Shown here: in pieces, positions 19,666 to 28,857 of the stretch
How positions within the stretch are numbered: position 1 is the stretch's first letter
Layout: every line of letters begins with the position of its first letter
Source: Candidatus Binataceae bacterium
GTDB taxonomy: Bacteria; Desulfobacterota; Binatia; Binatales; Binataceae
Length of the DNA stretch: 41,179 nt
Direction of reading: 5' to 3'
Assembly: GCA_015478645.1 (NCBI GenBank)
Contig: JADMIL010000025.1
Coordinates: forward strand, 1 to 41,179
Notes under the pieces: generated by a model
What the model saw: only the letters and a program-made list of their open reading frames with translations
What the model was told of the DNA's origin: nothing
Databases searched by the model: none
Program-made: the position numbers and the translations under genes

Positions 19666-20138
19666 TACTGCGCGACCTGCATGATCGCTTTGCCCGACAC
19701 CGTGGTCGACGATGGGATGCCGGGATAGGTCACCAGCGTATTAAAGACCGCCTGGGTGTCGACCTCGACGAAAGTCGCTTGCGGGTCGTTCGTACAATAG
19801 TTTGTCGGGCAGGCCGCCACGGAAGTTGATGACTCGCAGGTGCACTGCGTCGCGGTCGCGCTTAGATTACCAATGTTCGATCCGTCCTTAGTTGCGGCCG
19901 CTTGCATCCCTTTCGCATCGGCCGCGGTGATGACGGTTTGCGAGCCATACTGGGCGCCGGCCCGCGCCGCGTTGTTGACTTCGATACTGGTATAAAAAAT
20001 CCGGCCAAAGTCACTCCCCGCGAGCAGCAAAAATACCAGCACGGGTATCGCGACCGCCAGTTCGACTGCGCTTTGGCCCCTTGCGGGAAAGCCGCGCCGG
20101 AAGAATCCTCCGAAATCTCCCTTGCCACCGATACTCAT
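19665..20138 (-). CDS. TadE/TadG-like pseudopilin with a Cys-rich loop
   Basis: A 157-aa protein with the TadE leader RGQSAVELAVAIPVLVFLLLAGSDFGRIFYTSIEVNNAARAGAQYG: Glu before the helix, then the NNAARAGAQYG stretch. The exported part has four cysteines close together (TQCTCESSTSVAACPTNYC, roughly residues 95-115), likely disulfide-linked outside the cytoplasm. It lies between the TadG-like gene (9-base gap) and the second TadE gene (one-base overlap), so the three form one operon. Codon use is less GC-rich than in neighbouring housekeeping genes. Confidence 0.87.
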   Translation of the reverse strand: MSIGGKGDFGGFFRRGFPARGQSAVELAVAIPVLVFLLLAGSDFGRIFYTSIEVNNAARAGAQYGSQTVITAADAKGMQAAATKDGSNIGNLSATATQCTCESSTSVAACPTNYCTNDPQATFVEVDTQAVFNTLVTYPGIPSSTTVSGKAIMQVAQ

Positions 20139-20147
20139 AATTCACAC

Positions 20148-21452
20148 TTACTCATAGAGCACGCTCGACCTGATCGGCGACCCGTCGGCAAGTGAAGAAT
20201 AATCGCTGTTGATTGTAACGCCTTTAATATCCAAACTTACAGTGTCTGCGACAATAATTGTATATGCCACCGATTGGGTTTGCAGCGAACTAAAATGCAG
20301 GCGCGTGGTGGGAAAATAGAGCGCGCCCGTGAGCCCTCCCTGCGCACCAATGATATTCGGGTTAGTCGACGAAATGCTCCGGTCCTGAAAAAACAATATG
20401 CCGGCCAAAGGCCCGCTCGTCGGGGCACTTAAGACAATAGTGACTAGGTCCTGTACGCTAATGGGCCCGTAGGCATAGCCGGGGCCTTGAGTGTTGTAGA
20501 AGGTGACGCCTGAGCCCCGGAGGGTCGCAAAGTCATGGACGGTGAGTCCACCGCCCTCCAGAATATAATTCCCTGGATTGAGCGTTACTTTGGCGCTGTC
20601 ATTGATGAAAATCCCGCCGCAGTAGACCCCTGGATTCAAGGTTACGGCAGTGGTGCCGTGTATCGCGTCGTTAGTGTGGTCGCATTTCCCGCCAACTGCG
20701 GGCGGCTGCAAATAGGCGAGCGGATCACCCAACGGTGCAATTCCGGTTTTCAGCGTCTGCGCGTGTATTCCCGCGCCGCCGGTGTAACCACCTACAACAC
20801 CCACGGAAGGGGCGGCAAGGGTGCCTCCGTTCGTCAACGCCGTCGAATTGCTTGAATCGACCATCACTGCACAGTTGCTGGTAAGGCTGTTGCCCCCGTC
20901 GAGGTTGAGAGCGCTGGATACGGTACGGTTCAAAACGTAAAGGCAAGCGCGGCCATTCATCGCGCCGCTCACCGCGCGGGTGCTGACGTTCATCGAATTG
21001 TAGCCGAGCGCGCGCAGGAAGTAGGTGGTCTCGGGCTGCGCAATAATCACCTCGACGTATTGCGCATTGCCGGTATATATACCGCTCAGTGGCGGGTTAT
21101 TAACCGTTATCGTTACGCCACTGCCGCCGTTGGTGAAGCCGTTGAGCGCCGCCACATTGTCCGCGGCGGGCGAGGTACTTTGGCGGTTTCTGAGTGCGGT
21201 GGCCGCCGCGACGGCGGCCGCGTCCGCCGCCGTCTGCATGTGGCGCCGCTCGCTCCACATCACACCCACATCGGTCGCCAGAGCCACAAACCCGATGAGC
21301 ACGACCATGGCGAACATTGCGAGTAGCAGAACCTGCCCTGATTCCCTCCTTGTCGATTTTCGGACACAGGCTGTATCAGAGCATGATGCATATCCTTGCC
21401 AGAGTTTCAGTTCTGCCACACGTCGTTGCAGCGCAGCCAGGCGACCATACAT
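20148..21452 (-). CDS. TadG-like pilus assembly protein with C-terminal beta-helix-like domain
   Basis: A 434-aa protein of the Tad/TadG group. The diagnostic N-terminal part is RRESGQVLLLAMFAMVVLIGFVALATDVGVMWSERRHMQTAADAAAVAAATAL (helix plus the Flp-Tad motif). The long exported part is Gly/Asn/Thr-rich with successive short beta strands (VTLNPGVYCGGIFINDSAKVTLNPGNYILEGGGLTVHDFATL), like a right-handed beta-helix. The start at 21452 leaves about 30 atypical residues before the usual RRESGQ, so the true start may lie further in. It is the first gene of the small tad operon. GC content is visibly lower than in flanking genes. Confidence 0.85.
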   Translation of the reverse strand: MYGRLAALQRRVAELKLWQGYASCSDTACVRKSTRRESGQVLLLAMFAMVVLIGFVALATDVGVMWSERRHMQTAADAAAVAAATALRNRQSTSPAADNVAALNGFTNGGSGVTITVNNPPLSGIYTGNAQYVEVIIAQPETTYFLRALGYNSMNVSTRAVSGAMNGRACLYVLNRTVSSALNLDGGNSLTSNCAVMVDSSNSTALTNGGTLAAPSVGVVGGYTGGAGIHAQTLKTGIAPLGDPLAYLQPPAVGGKCDHTNDAIHGTTAVTLNPGVYCGGIFINDSAKVTLNPGNYILEGGGLTVHDFATLRGSGVTFYNTQGPGYAYGPISVQDLVTIVLSAPTSGPLAGILFFQDRSISSTNPNIIGAQGGLTGALYFPTTRLHFSSLQTQSVAYTIIVADTVSLDIKGVTINSDYSSLADGSPIRSSVLYE

Positions 21453-21500
21453 CTAACTTACCCTCGCTTATCTCTAGCCGCCGGGAGACCGGTTAGATGT
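21449..21500. promoter_or_regulatory. 9-bp inverted repeat upstream of the tad operon
   Basis: acatctaac (21449-21457) and gttagatgt (21492-21500) are perfect inverted repeats separated by 34 bases. They straddle the region where the minus-strand tad promoter and ribosome-binding site (gaggg in the leader) should be. An operator is possible, but no regulator or promoter can be named. Confidence 0.3.
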
Positions 21501-21606
21501 ATCGCAGCAAAGGCTGTGCCGCGCGCCGCGCGCCATAAAGTAGGGATGCTGCAGTTTATTACTGTCGTCACCCCACGCGCGCGTTAGCAATTTGCTGTTT
21601 GACCGA

Positions 21607-21656
21607 CGGCGCGCGCTAAAGCTGCCGGGCGGCGCGCTACGGCATCAGGATCAGCT
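21607..21656. repeat. Right direct repeat at the oxidoreductase 3' end
   Basis: Counterpart of 19044-19093 (45 of 50 identical, same orientation). It contains the stop codon (21637-21639) and last six codons of the oxidoreductase gene plus 30 bases downstream. The pair encloses the low-GC tad operon. Confidence 0.75.
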
Positions 21657-22605
21657 TGCCGATCGAACTGCGCGACATCACGTGGCGATGGGCCGTGGCG
21701 GCCTCGGCGAGCGGATAGGTTCCGCCGATCGGCACGGTGAGCCGGCCCTCGCGAATCAGGCGAAACGCGTCGTCGAGTCCGCGGCGCATCAGCTCGCGAT
21801 TGCTGTAGATGTGCGGCAGCACAAAGCCGCTGACCTTGAGCGAGCGCTCGAACAGCTTCATCGGATCGATCGGACCGGGTGCGCCGCCCGCCCGTCCGAA
21901 CAGGATCAGATGGCCGAACGTCGCCAGACAGATAAGCCCCCGGGCGAAGGTCGGTTTGCCGACCGCGTCCAGAATCAGGTCGACACCGCGCCCGCCGGTG
22001 AGGCGTTTGGCCTCCGCGGCAAAATCCTGCGTCTCGTAATCGATTACCTCGTCGGCGCCGTACTGGCGCGCGATCGCCGCCTTCTCGGCGCTCGAGACCG
22101 TGCCGATCACGCGCGCGCCGGCCGCCTTGGCGATCTGCACCGCCGCGATACCCACTGCGCCGGCCGCCGAATGGACCAGCACGTTATCGCCGGGTCGCAC
22201 GGTATGCAGCGTGTTGAGCATGTGCCACGCCGTGAGCATCGCGATCGGCAGCGCGGCGCCCTGCTCGAAACTCATGAAGTCGGGCAGCGGGATCACGCGC
22301 GAACGGCCGATTAGCGTGTACTCGGCATAAGTGCCCATCCCGATGCAGGCGACGCGCATGCCGGGCTTCAAGTCGGTGACGTCGGGCGCGACCGCCTCGA
22401 TCACGCCCGCCGACTCCATTCCGGGGATATCGGGAAAGACCGGCCGCACGATATATTCGCCGCGCGTGAAAAACGTATCGGCGAAGTTCACCGCGATCAC
22501 GCGGTTGTGCACCAGCACGCCGCCGGGACGCAGCGCGGGCTTGGGCACCTCGCCGGGATACATCACTTCGGGACCGCCGAGCCGGTCAAATAAAATCGCC
22601 TTCAT
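21637..22605 (-). CDS. NADPH:quinone oxidoreductase / zinc-type alcohol dehydrogenase-like protein (QOR family)
   Basis: A 322-aa medium-chain reductase. It starts MKAILFDRLGGPEVMYPGEVPKP; VIAVNFADTFFTRGEY and PGMESAGVIEAV are QOR signatures. The NADPH site is VLVHSAAGAVGIAAVQIAKAAGARVIGTVSS. Zinc-ligand Cys/His positions of true alcohol dehydrogenases are absent, as in quinone or enoyl reductases. ATG at 22603-22605 was chosen because upstream in-frame sequence does not resemble the family. Its 3' end is duplicated at 19044. It is divergent to the acyl-CoA dehydrogenase (145-base gap). The substrate is unknown. Confidence 0.9.
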   Translation of the reverse strand: MKAILFDRLGGPEVMYPGEVPKPALRPGGVLVHNRVIAVNFADTFFTRGEYIVRPVFPDIPGMESAGVIEAVAPDVTDLKPGMRVACIGMGTYAEYTLIGRSRVIPLPDFMSFEQGAALPIAMLTAWHMLNTLHTVRPGDNVLVHSAAGAVGIAAVQIAKAAGARVIGTVSSAEKAAIARQYGADEVIDYETQDFAAEAKRLTGGRGVDLILDAVGKPTFARGLICLATFGHLILFGRAGGAPGPIDPMKLFERSLKVSGFVLPHIYSNRELMRRGLDDAFRLIREGRLTVPIGGTYPLAEAATAHRHVMSRSSIGKLILMP

Positions 22606-22750
22606 GGATGGTTCACCGCGCGGATTGTCATTGCCTCCGTGGTAGTCGAGCGCAGGCCTGAAAAGCAACCGCCCGGGGCGCTCGCGGCATCGTTTGGAAC
22701 CGTGGCGCGGACGTGCAAGGATTTCCCCTCGATTCGAGGAGCATAGGCGC

Positions 22751-23908
22751 ATGCGGCGAGAAATCTTCAGCGAAGAGCACGAGATGTTTCGGGCGCAAGT
22801 GCGCCGCTTTGTCGAACACGAGCTGGTGCCCAAAATCGACGGCTGGAACCGCGCCGGCATGAGCGACCGTGAAAGCTGGCGCAAGATGGGCGCGGCCGGC
22901 TTTCTCGGCGCCAACGCGCCCGCCGAGTACGGCGGCGCCGGTGGCGACTTTCTCTACGACGCGATCGTCGTCGAGGAACTGGCCCGCGCGCGCGCCCACG
23001 GCCTCATGATGGGACTCCATTCGGACATCATCATCCCCTACCTCTCGAGCTTCGGCACGGAGGCCCAAAAACGCCGCCATCTGACCCGCGCGATCTCCGG
23101 CGAGACCATCCTGGCGATCGCGATGACCGAGCCGGGCACCGGCTCCGATCTCGCCGCGGTGCAGACCACGGCGCGCCGCGACGGCGACACCTACGTCATC
23201 AATGGCGCCAAGATGTTCATCTCCAACGGCCAGATCGCCGACCTGATCGTGGTCGTCGCCAAGACCGACCCCAAGGCCCAGCCGGCCCATCGTGGCGTCA
23301 GCCTGATCCTGGTCGAGGCCGACGCCCCCGGCTTCGTGCGCGGGCGCAAGCTCGACAAGCTCGGCTTCAAGGGGCAGGACACCAGCGAGCTGTTCTTCGA
23401 GGACTGCCGCGTGCCGGTGACCAATCTGCTCGGGGTCGAAGGCGGCGGCTTCAAGATGCTGATGGAGAAGCTCCAGCAGGAGCGGCTGGTCACCGCGGTC
23501 GGCGCCCTGACCAGCGCCCGCCGATGCCTCGACGACACGGTCGCATACACCAAGGGACGGCGCGCCTTCGGCAAGCCGATCGCCGCGTTCCAGAATACCC
23601 AATTCAAGCTCGCCGAGATGGCGACCGAGGTCGAGATCGGCCAGGCCTTCGTCGATCGCCTGCTGGTCGCCCACGTGCGCGGCGACGAAGTGGTGACCGA
23701 AGTCAGCATGGCGAAATGGTGGGTCACGGACCTCTTGAAGCGGGTCGCCAGCGAATGCCTGCAACTGCATGGTGGCTACGGCTTCATGCTCGAATATCCG
23801 GTGGCGATGGATTACGCCGACGCGGCGGTCCAGTCGATCTACGCCGGCACCAACGAGATCATGAAGGTGATAATCGCGCGCCGGATGGGCCTGGAAGTGC
23901 GCGACTAG
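22751..23908 (+). CDS. Acyl-CoA dehydrogenase, long-chain-type active site
   Basis: FAD enzyme of beta-oxidation, 385 aa from ATG at 22751 (gagga at 22736-22740 as ribosome-binding site). Signatures are IAMTEPGTGSDLAAVQTTA (FAD/substrate), DRRAF-type GRRAFGKPIAAFQNTQFKLAEM and QLHGGYGFMLEYPV near the end. The medium-chain catalytic Glu position is Ala365 in SIYAGTNEIM, as in long-chain and related dehydrogenases (Gly/Ala there); the likely base is then Glu244 in LQQERL. The TAG stop (23906-23908) lies in the CTAG end of a palindromic element, so the present C-terminus GLEVRD abuts that element. Confidence 0.93.
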   Translation: MRREIFSEEHEMFRAQVRRFVEHELVPKIDGWNRAGMSDRESWRKMGAAGFLGANAPAEYGGAGGDFLYDAIVVEELARARAHGLMMGLHSDIIIPYLSSFGTEAQKRRHLTRAISGETILAIAMTEPGTGSDLAAVQTTARRDGDTYVINGAKMFISNGQIADLIVVVAKTDPKAQPAHRGVSLILVEADAPGFVRGRKLDKLGFKGQDTSELFFEDCRVPVTNLLGVEGGGFKMLMEKLQQERLVTAVGALTSARRCLDDTVAYTKGRRAFGKPIAAFQNTQFKLAEMATEVEIGQAFVDRLLVAHVRGDEVVTEVSMAKWWVTDLLKRVASECLQLHGGYGFMLEYPVAMDYADAAVQSIYAGTNEIMKVIIARRMGLEVRD

Positions 23909-24020
23909 CGAACCTCTGCACAAGACTCGCTGTCACCCTGAGCGAAGCGAATGGGTCCCGGACCCCGGGATTCTTCGCTGCGCTCAGAATGACAACCTAA
24001 CTTGTGCAGAGGTTCCCTAG
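23905..24020. repeat. CTAG-bounded palindromic element, best-preserved copy (116 bp)
   Basis: The left end ctagcgaacctctgcacaag (23905-23924) and the reverse complement of the right end (24001-24020) differ at one of 20 positions. Inner arms (gtcaccctgagcgaagcgaa against ttcttcgctgcgctcagaatgac) surround a central ggtcccggaccccggga. CTAG at each end looks like a 4-base target duplication. The left CTAG contains the stop codon of the acyl-CoA dehydrogenase. Confidence 0.85.
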
Positions 24021-24099
24021 CGGATTTCTCGCGTCTCGCGCGGCCCGCATTCCGCCTGCCGGAAACGGCGTTCGTGCCAATCGCGAAATTTCATTTTGC

Positions 24100-24111
24100 A
24101 TCGGCGCCGAT
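24100..24111. promoter_or_regulatory. 12-bp perfect palindrome upstream of kdp, possible activator site
   Basis: atcggcgccgat is a perfect palindrome centred about 75 bases before the -24 element and about 98 before the expected transcription start. This is a typical distance for an NtrC-type enhancer site. A second short palindrome gaaatttc lies just before it (24085-24092). Function is inferred from position only. Confidence 0.3.
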
Positions 24112-24177
24112 CGCGCGTTGTGCATTGTCGCCCGCAAAGTCTAAATAAAAGCGGCCGGTTTCGGCCCCTCACGGTCA

Positions 24178-24193
24178 CGGCATGTTTGCTGCA
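24178..24193 (+). promoter_or_regulatory. Candidate sigma-54 promoter of the kdp operon
   Basis: cGGcatgtttgctGCa matches the sigma-54 consensus TGGCACG-N4-TTGCA at 9 of 12 fixed positions, with the obligatory GG (24179-24180) and GC (24191-24192) exactly 10 bases apart. Transcription would begin near 24203-24205, before kdpF. The operon's own regulator gene encodes an NtrC-type sigma-54 activator, which makes the match more than chance. Experimental support is lacking. Confidence 0.5.
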
Positions 24194-24200
24194 CTGGATC

Positions 24201-24290
24201 ATGCTCATGCTTGACCTAATCTTCATTCTGGCAACCGGTGTTTTCTTCGGAATCGCGCTCGCCTATGTGCGCGGATGTGAACTCCTATGA
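24201..24290 (+). CDS. Small membrane peptide preceding kdpF (29 aa)
   Basis: ATG at 24201 (or 24207) reads MLMLDLIFILATGVFFGIALAYVRGCELL: one hydrophobic helix followed by a short charged end with a Cys. Its TGA overlaps the kdpF ATG (ctATGA), which argues for translation and coupling. Similar one-helix peptides ending in YVRGC commonly precede kdpF in other genomes (from memory). If the candidate sigma-54 start at about 24204 is right, translation from 24207 would be nearly leaderless. Function unknown; possibly a regulator or stabiliser of the Kdp complex. Confidence 0.6.
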   Translation: MLMLDLIFILATGVFFGIALAYVRGCELL

Positions 24291-24379
24291 CGCCCGCCGA
24301 TCTCGTCCTCGGCTCGATCGTGGCGCTCGGACTACTCGCCTATCTGGTCTACGCGATGCTGCGTCCGGAAAAATTCTAG
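24287..24379 (+). CDS. kdpF: KdpF, small subunit of the potassium-transporting ATPase
   Basis: A 30-aa single-helix peptide, MTPADLVLGSIVALGLLAYLVYAMLRPEKF. The ending AML(R/K)PE(K/R)F is the KdpF signature. KdpF stabilises the KdpABC complex in the membrane. It overlaps the preceding small frame by four bases and lies 27 bases before kdpA. Confidence 0.88.
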   Translation: MTPADLVLGSIVALGLLAYLVYAMLRPEKF

Positions 24380-24406
24380 GACCGCGAACCTTCCAGGAGA
24401 AACTGC

Positions 24407-26134
24407 GTGTTGCTGAACGCCCTAATCCAGATCGGTCTCTTCACGCTGATCGTCACGGCGATCAGCGTGCCGCTCGGCCTTTACATGGCCCGCGTCTTTG
24501 CCGGTGAGCCGACCTTCGCCGATCCGCTTCTCAAGCCACTCGAGCGGTTGATCTATAGCCTCGCCGGAGTCCATCCGGAGAGCGAGCAGACCTGGGTCGA
24601 GTACGCGATCGCGATGCTGCTGTTCAGCGCGGTCGGGATGCTCGTGCTCTACGCTATGCAGCGCTTGCAGGGCTGGCTGCCACTTAATCCGCAGAGCCTC
24701 GGCGCGGTGGCGCCCGACCTCGCCTTCAACACCGCCGCGAGCTTCACCACCAATACCAACTGGCAGGCCTACGCCGGCGAAACGACGATGAGTTATTTCA
24801 CCCAGATGGCCGGTCTGGCGTTCCACAATTTCGTCTCGGCGGCGGCCGGTATCGCCGTCGCCATCGCGGTGATTCGCGGCTTCGCGCGGCGCGGGATGAA
24901 GACCATCGGCAATTTCTGGTTCGACCTGGTGCGCGCCACGCTATGGGTTCTGCTGCCGCTCAGCGCGATTCTGGCCCTGGTCCTCATCGGGCAGGGCGTG
25001 CCGCAGAATTTCTCGCCCTACACACAAGTCAAGACGGTCGAGGGCGCGGCCCAGGTGATCGCGCAAGGACCGGTCGCGTCGCAGGAGGCGATCAAGGAGC
25101 TCGGCACCAACGGCGGCGGCTTCTTCAACGCCAACTCGGCGCATCCTTATGAGAATCCCACGCCGCTCGCCAACCTGCTCGAAATGATCGCGATTCTCGC
25201 CATCGGCGCCGCGCTGACGCATACCTTCGGCCAGATGGTCGGCGACCGGCGCCAGGGCTGGGCGCTCTACGGCGCGATGGTCATCCTGTTTCTGGCCGGC
25301 GCCGCGATCACCACCTGGAGCGAACAGCGCGGCAATCCGATGCTCGCCGCCGCCGGCGCCAGCGAACAGGCCAGCGCCATGCAAAGCGGCGGCAACATGG
25401 AGGGCAAGGAGGTCCGCTTCGGCATCGTCGACTCCGCCCTGTGGGACACCATCACGACCGACGCCTCGTGCGGCGCGGTCAACGCGATGATCGACAGCTT
25501 CACCCCGCTCGGCGGCATGATTCCGCTGCTGAATATCCAGATCGGCGAAATCATCTTTGGCGGCGTCGGCTCGGGCCTCTATGGGATGCTCGTGATGGCC
25601 GTGCTGGCGGTCTTCATCGCGGGCCTGATGGTCGGGCGGACGCCCGAGTATCTGGGCAAAAAGATCGAGGGGCGCGAGATGAAACTCGCGATGCTCTTCA
25701 TCCTGATTTTCCCCACCGTGATCCTGCTGCCGGCCGCGATTGCGCTGGTCACCAGCGCGGGCCTCGCCGGCATCTCGAATCCCGGGCCGCACGGCTTCAC
25801 GCAGATTCTTTACGCTTACACCGAGGCCGCCGGGAACAACGGCTCGGCCTTCGGCGGCCTCAACGCGAATACCTCTTTTTACAACGTCACGCTGGCCGCC
25901 GTGATGCTCTGCGGGCGCTTCCTGATGAAGGTTCCGGTGCTCGCCCTGGCCGGCTCGCTGGCCGCCAAGCGCACGGTTCCGGTCAGCGCGGGGACGTTTC
26001 CGACTAACGGCGCGGTTTTCGTGATTCTCCTGATCGGCGTGATTCTGATCGTCGCGGCGCTGACTTTTTTCCCGGCCGACGCGCTCGGGCCGATCGTCGA
26101 GCATCTCGCGATGGTCCACGGCCGCCTCTACTAG
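24407..26134 (+). CDS. kdpA: Potassium-transporting ATPase subunit KdpA
   Basis: The K+-binding, channel-like subunit of the high-affinity KdpFABC pump (575 aa, about ten membrane helices). The four selectivity-filter loops are recognisable: [15 protein letters not shown] (about 106-120), [37 protein letters not shown] and [12 protein letters not shown]. The start is GTG at 24407 with the ribosome-binding site aggaga at 24394-24399. It ends 64 bases before kdpB; that gap is unusually AT-rich. Confidence 0.97.
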   Translation: MLLNALIQIGLFTLIVTAISVPLGLYMARVFAGEPTFADPLLKPLERLIYSLAGVHPESEQTWVEYAIAMLLFSAVGMLVLYAMQRLQGWLPLNPQSLGAVAPDLAFNTAASFTTNTNWQAYAGETTMSYFTQMAGLAFHNFVSAAAGIAVAIAVIRGFARRGMKTIGNFWFDLVRATLWVLLPLSAILALVLIGQGVPQNFSPYTQVKTVEGAAQVIAQGPVASQEAIKELGTNGGGFFNANSAHPYENPTPLANLLEMIAILAIGAALTHTFGQMVGDRRQGWALYGAMVILFLAGAAITTWSEQRGNPMLAAAGASEQASAMQSGGNMEGKEVRFGIVDSALWDTITTDASCGAVNAMIDSFTPLGGMIPLLNIQIGEIIFGGVGSGLYGMLVMAVLAVFIAGLMVGRTPEYLGKKIEGREMKLAMLFILIFPTVILLPAAIALVTSAGLAGISNPGPHGFTQILYAYTEAAGNNGSAFGGLNANTSFYNVTLAAVMLCGRFLMKVPVLALAGSLAAKRTVPVSAGTFPTNGAVFVILLIGVILIVAALTFFPADALGPIVEHLAMVHGRLY

Positions 26135-26198
26135 GCGAGTGCTGTCGTTGATAGTCACTTCAATAGCTACTTGGAATTTATAGCCAGGATTCAATTAT

Positions 26199-28247
<2,049 letters not shown>

Positions 28248-28269
28248 TCGCTCAAGGAGAACTATTCCG

Positions 28270-28857
28270 ATGCGCCTGTTAATCGCCCTTCGCATGACCA
28301 TCGTGCTCACGGTGCTGACCGGCATCGCCTATCCGCTCGCGATCACCGGCCTCGGCGCGCTGATCTTTCCCGCGCAGGCTCGCGGCAGTCTCATCGAACG
28401 CCACGGCGCAATCGTGGGGTCCGCGCTGATCGGGCAGAATTTTTCGGCGTCGCGCTATTTCCACGGCCGGCCCTCGGCCGCCGGCGACGCCGGCTACGAC
28501 GCGACCGCCTCGGGCGGCTCCAATCTCGGACCGACCAACAAGGTCCTGATCGCGGCGGTCTCCGCGCGCGTACGCAGCCTCGTCGAAAAAAACCCCGGCA
28601 CGACCGCGGTGCCGATCGACCTCGTCACCACCTCCGGCAGCGGTCTCGATCCCGAGGTCAGTCCGGCCGCCGCCGACCTGCAGATCGCGCGGGTTGCCAG
28701 GGCGCGCGGCCTGAGTGAAGATCAAGTTCGCGACCTGGTCCGCGCCAACACGCGCCCGCGCCTGGCCGGGCTGTTTGGCGAACCGGGCGTGAACGTGCTG
28801 CTGGTGAACCTCGCGCTGGATCGCGTGAGCGCGAGCCCCAGGCCTGCCGGTCCGTGA
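28270..28857 (+). CDS. kdpC: Potassium-transporting ATPase subunit KdpC
   Basis: The single-helix subunit that assists ATP binding and couples KdpA to KdpB (195 aa). It has the N-terminal helix (LRMTIVLTVLTGIAYPLAITGLGALIFP), LIGQNFSASRYFHGRPSAAGDAGYDATASGGSNLGPTN, and TSGSGLDPEVSPAAADLQIARVARARG, all KdpC hallmarks. The ribosome-binding site caaggaga precedes the ATG. Its stop touches the next start (tga-atg at 28855-28860). Confidence 0.96.
   Translation: MRLLIALRMTIVLTVLTGIAYPLAITGLGALIFPAQARGSLIERHGAIVGSALIGQNFSASRYFHGRPSAAGDAGYDATASGGSNLGPTNKVLIAAVSARVRSLVEKNPGTTAVPIDLVTTSGSGLDPEVSPAAADLQIARVARARGLSEDQVRDLVRANTRPRLAGLFGEPGVNVLLVNLALDRVSASPRPAGP

Noticed and set aside
21637-22914. Longer oxidoreductase frame starting about 100 codons upstream
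   Set aside because: The added residues do not resemble the family and run into the divergent acyl-CoA dehydrogenase; MKAILF at 22605 is the normal family start.
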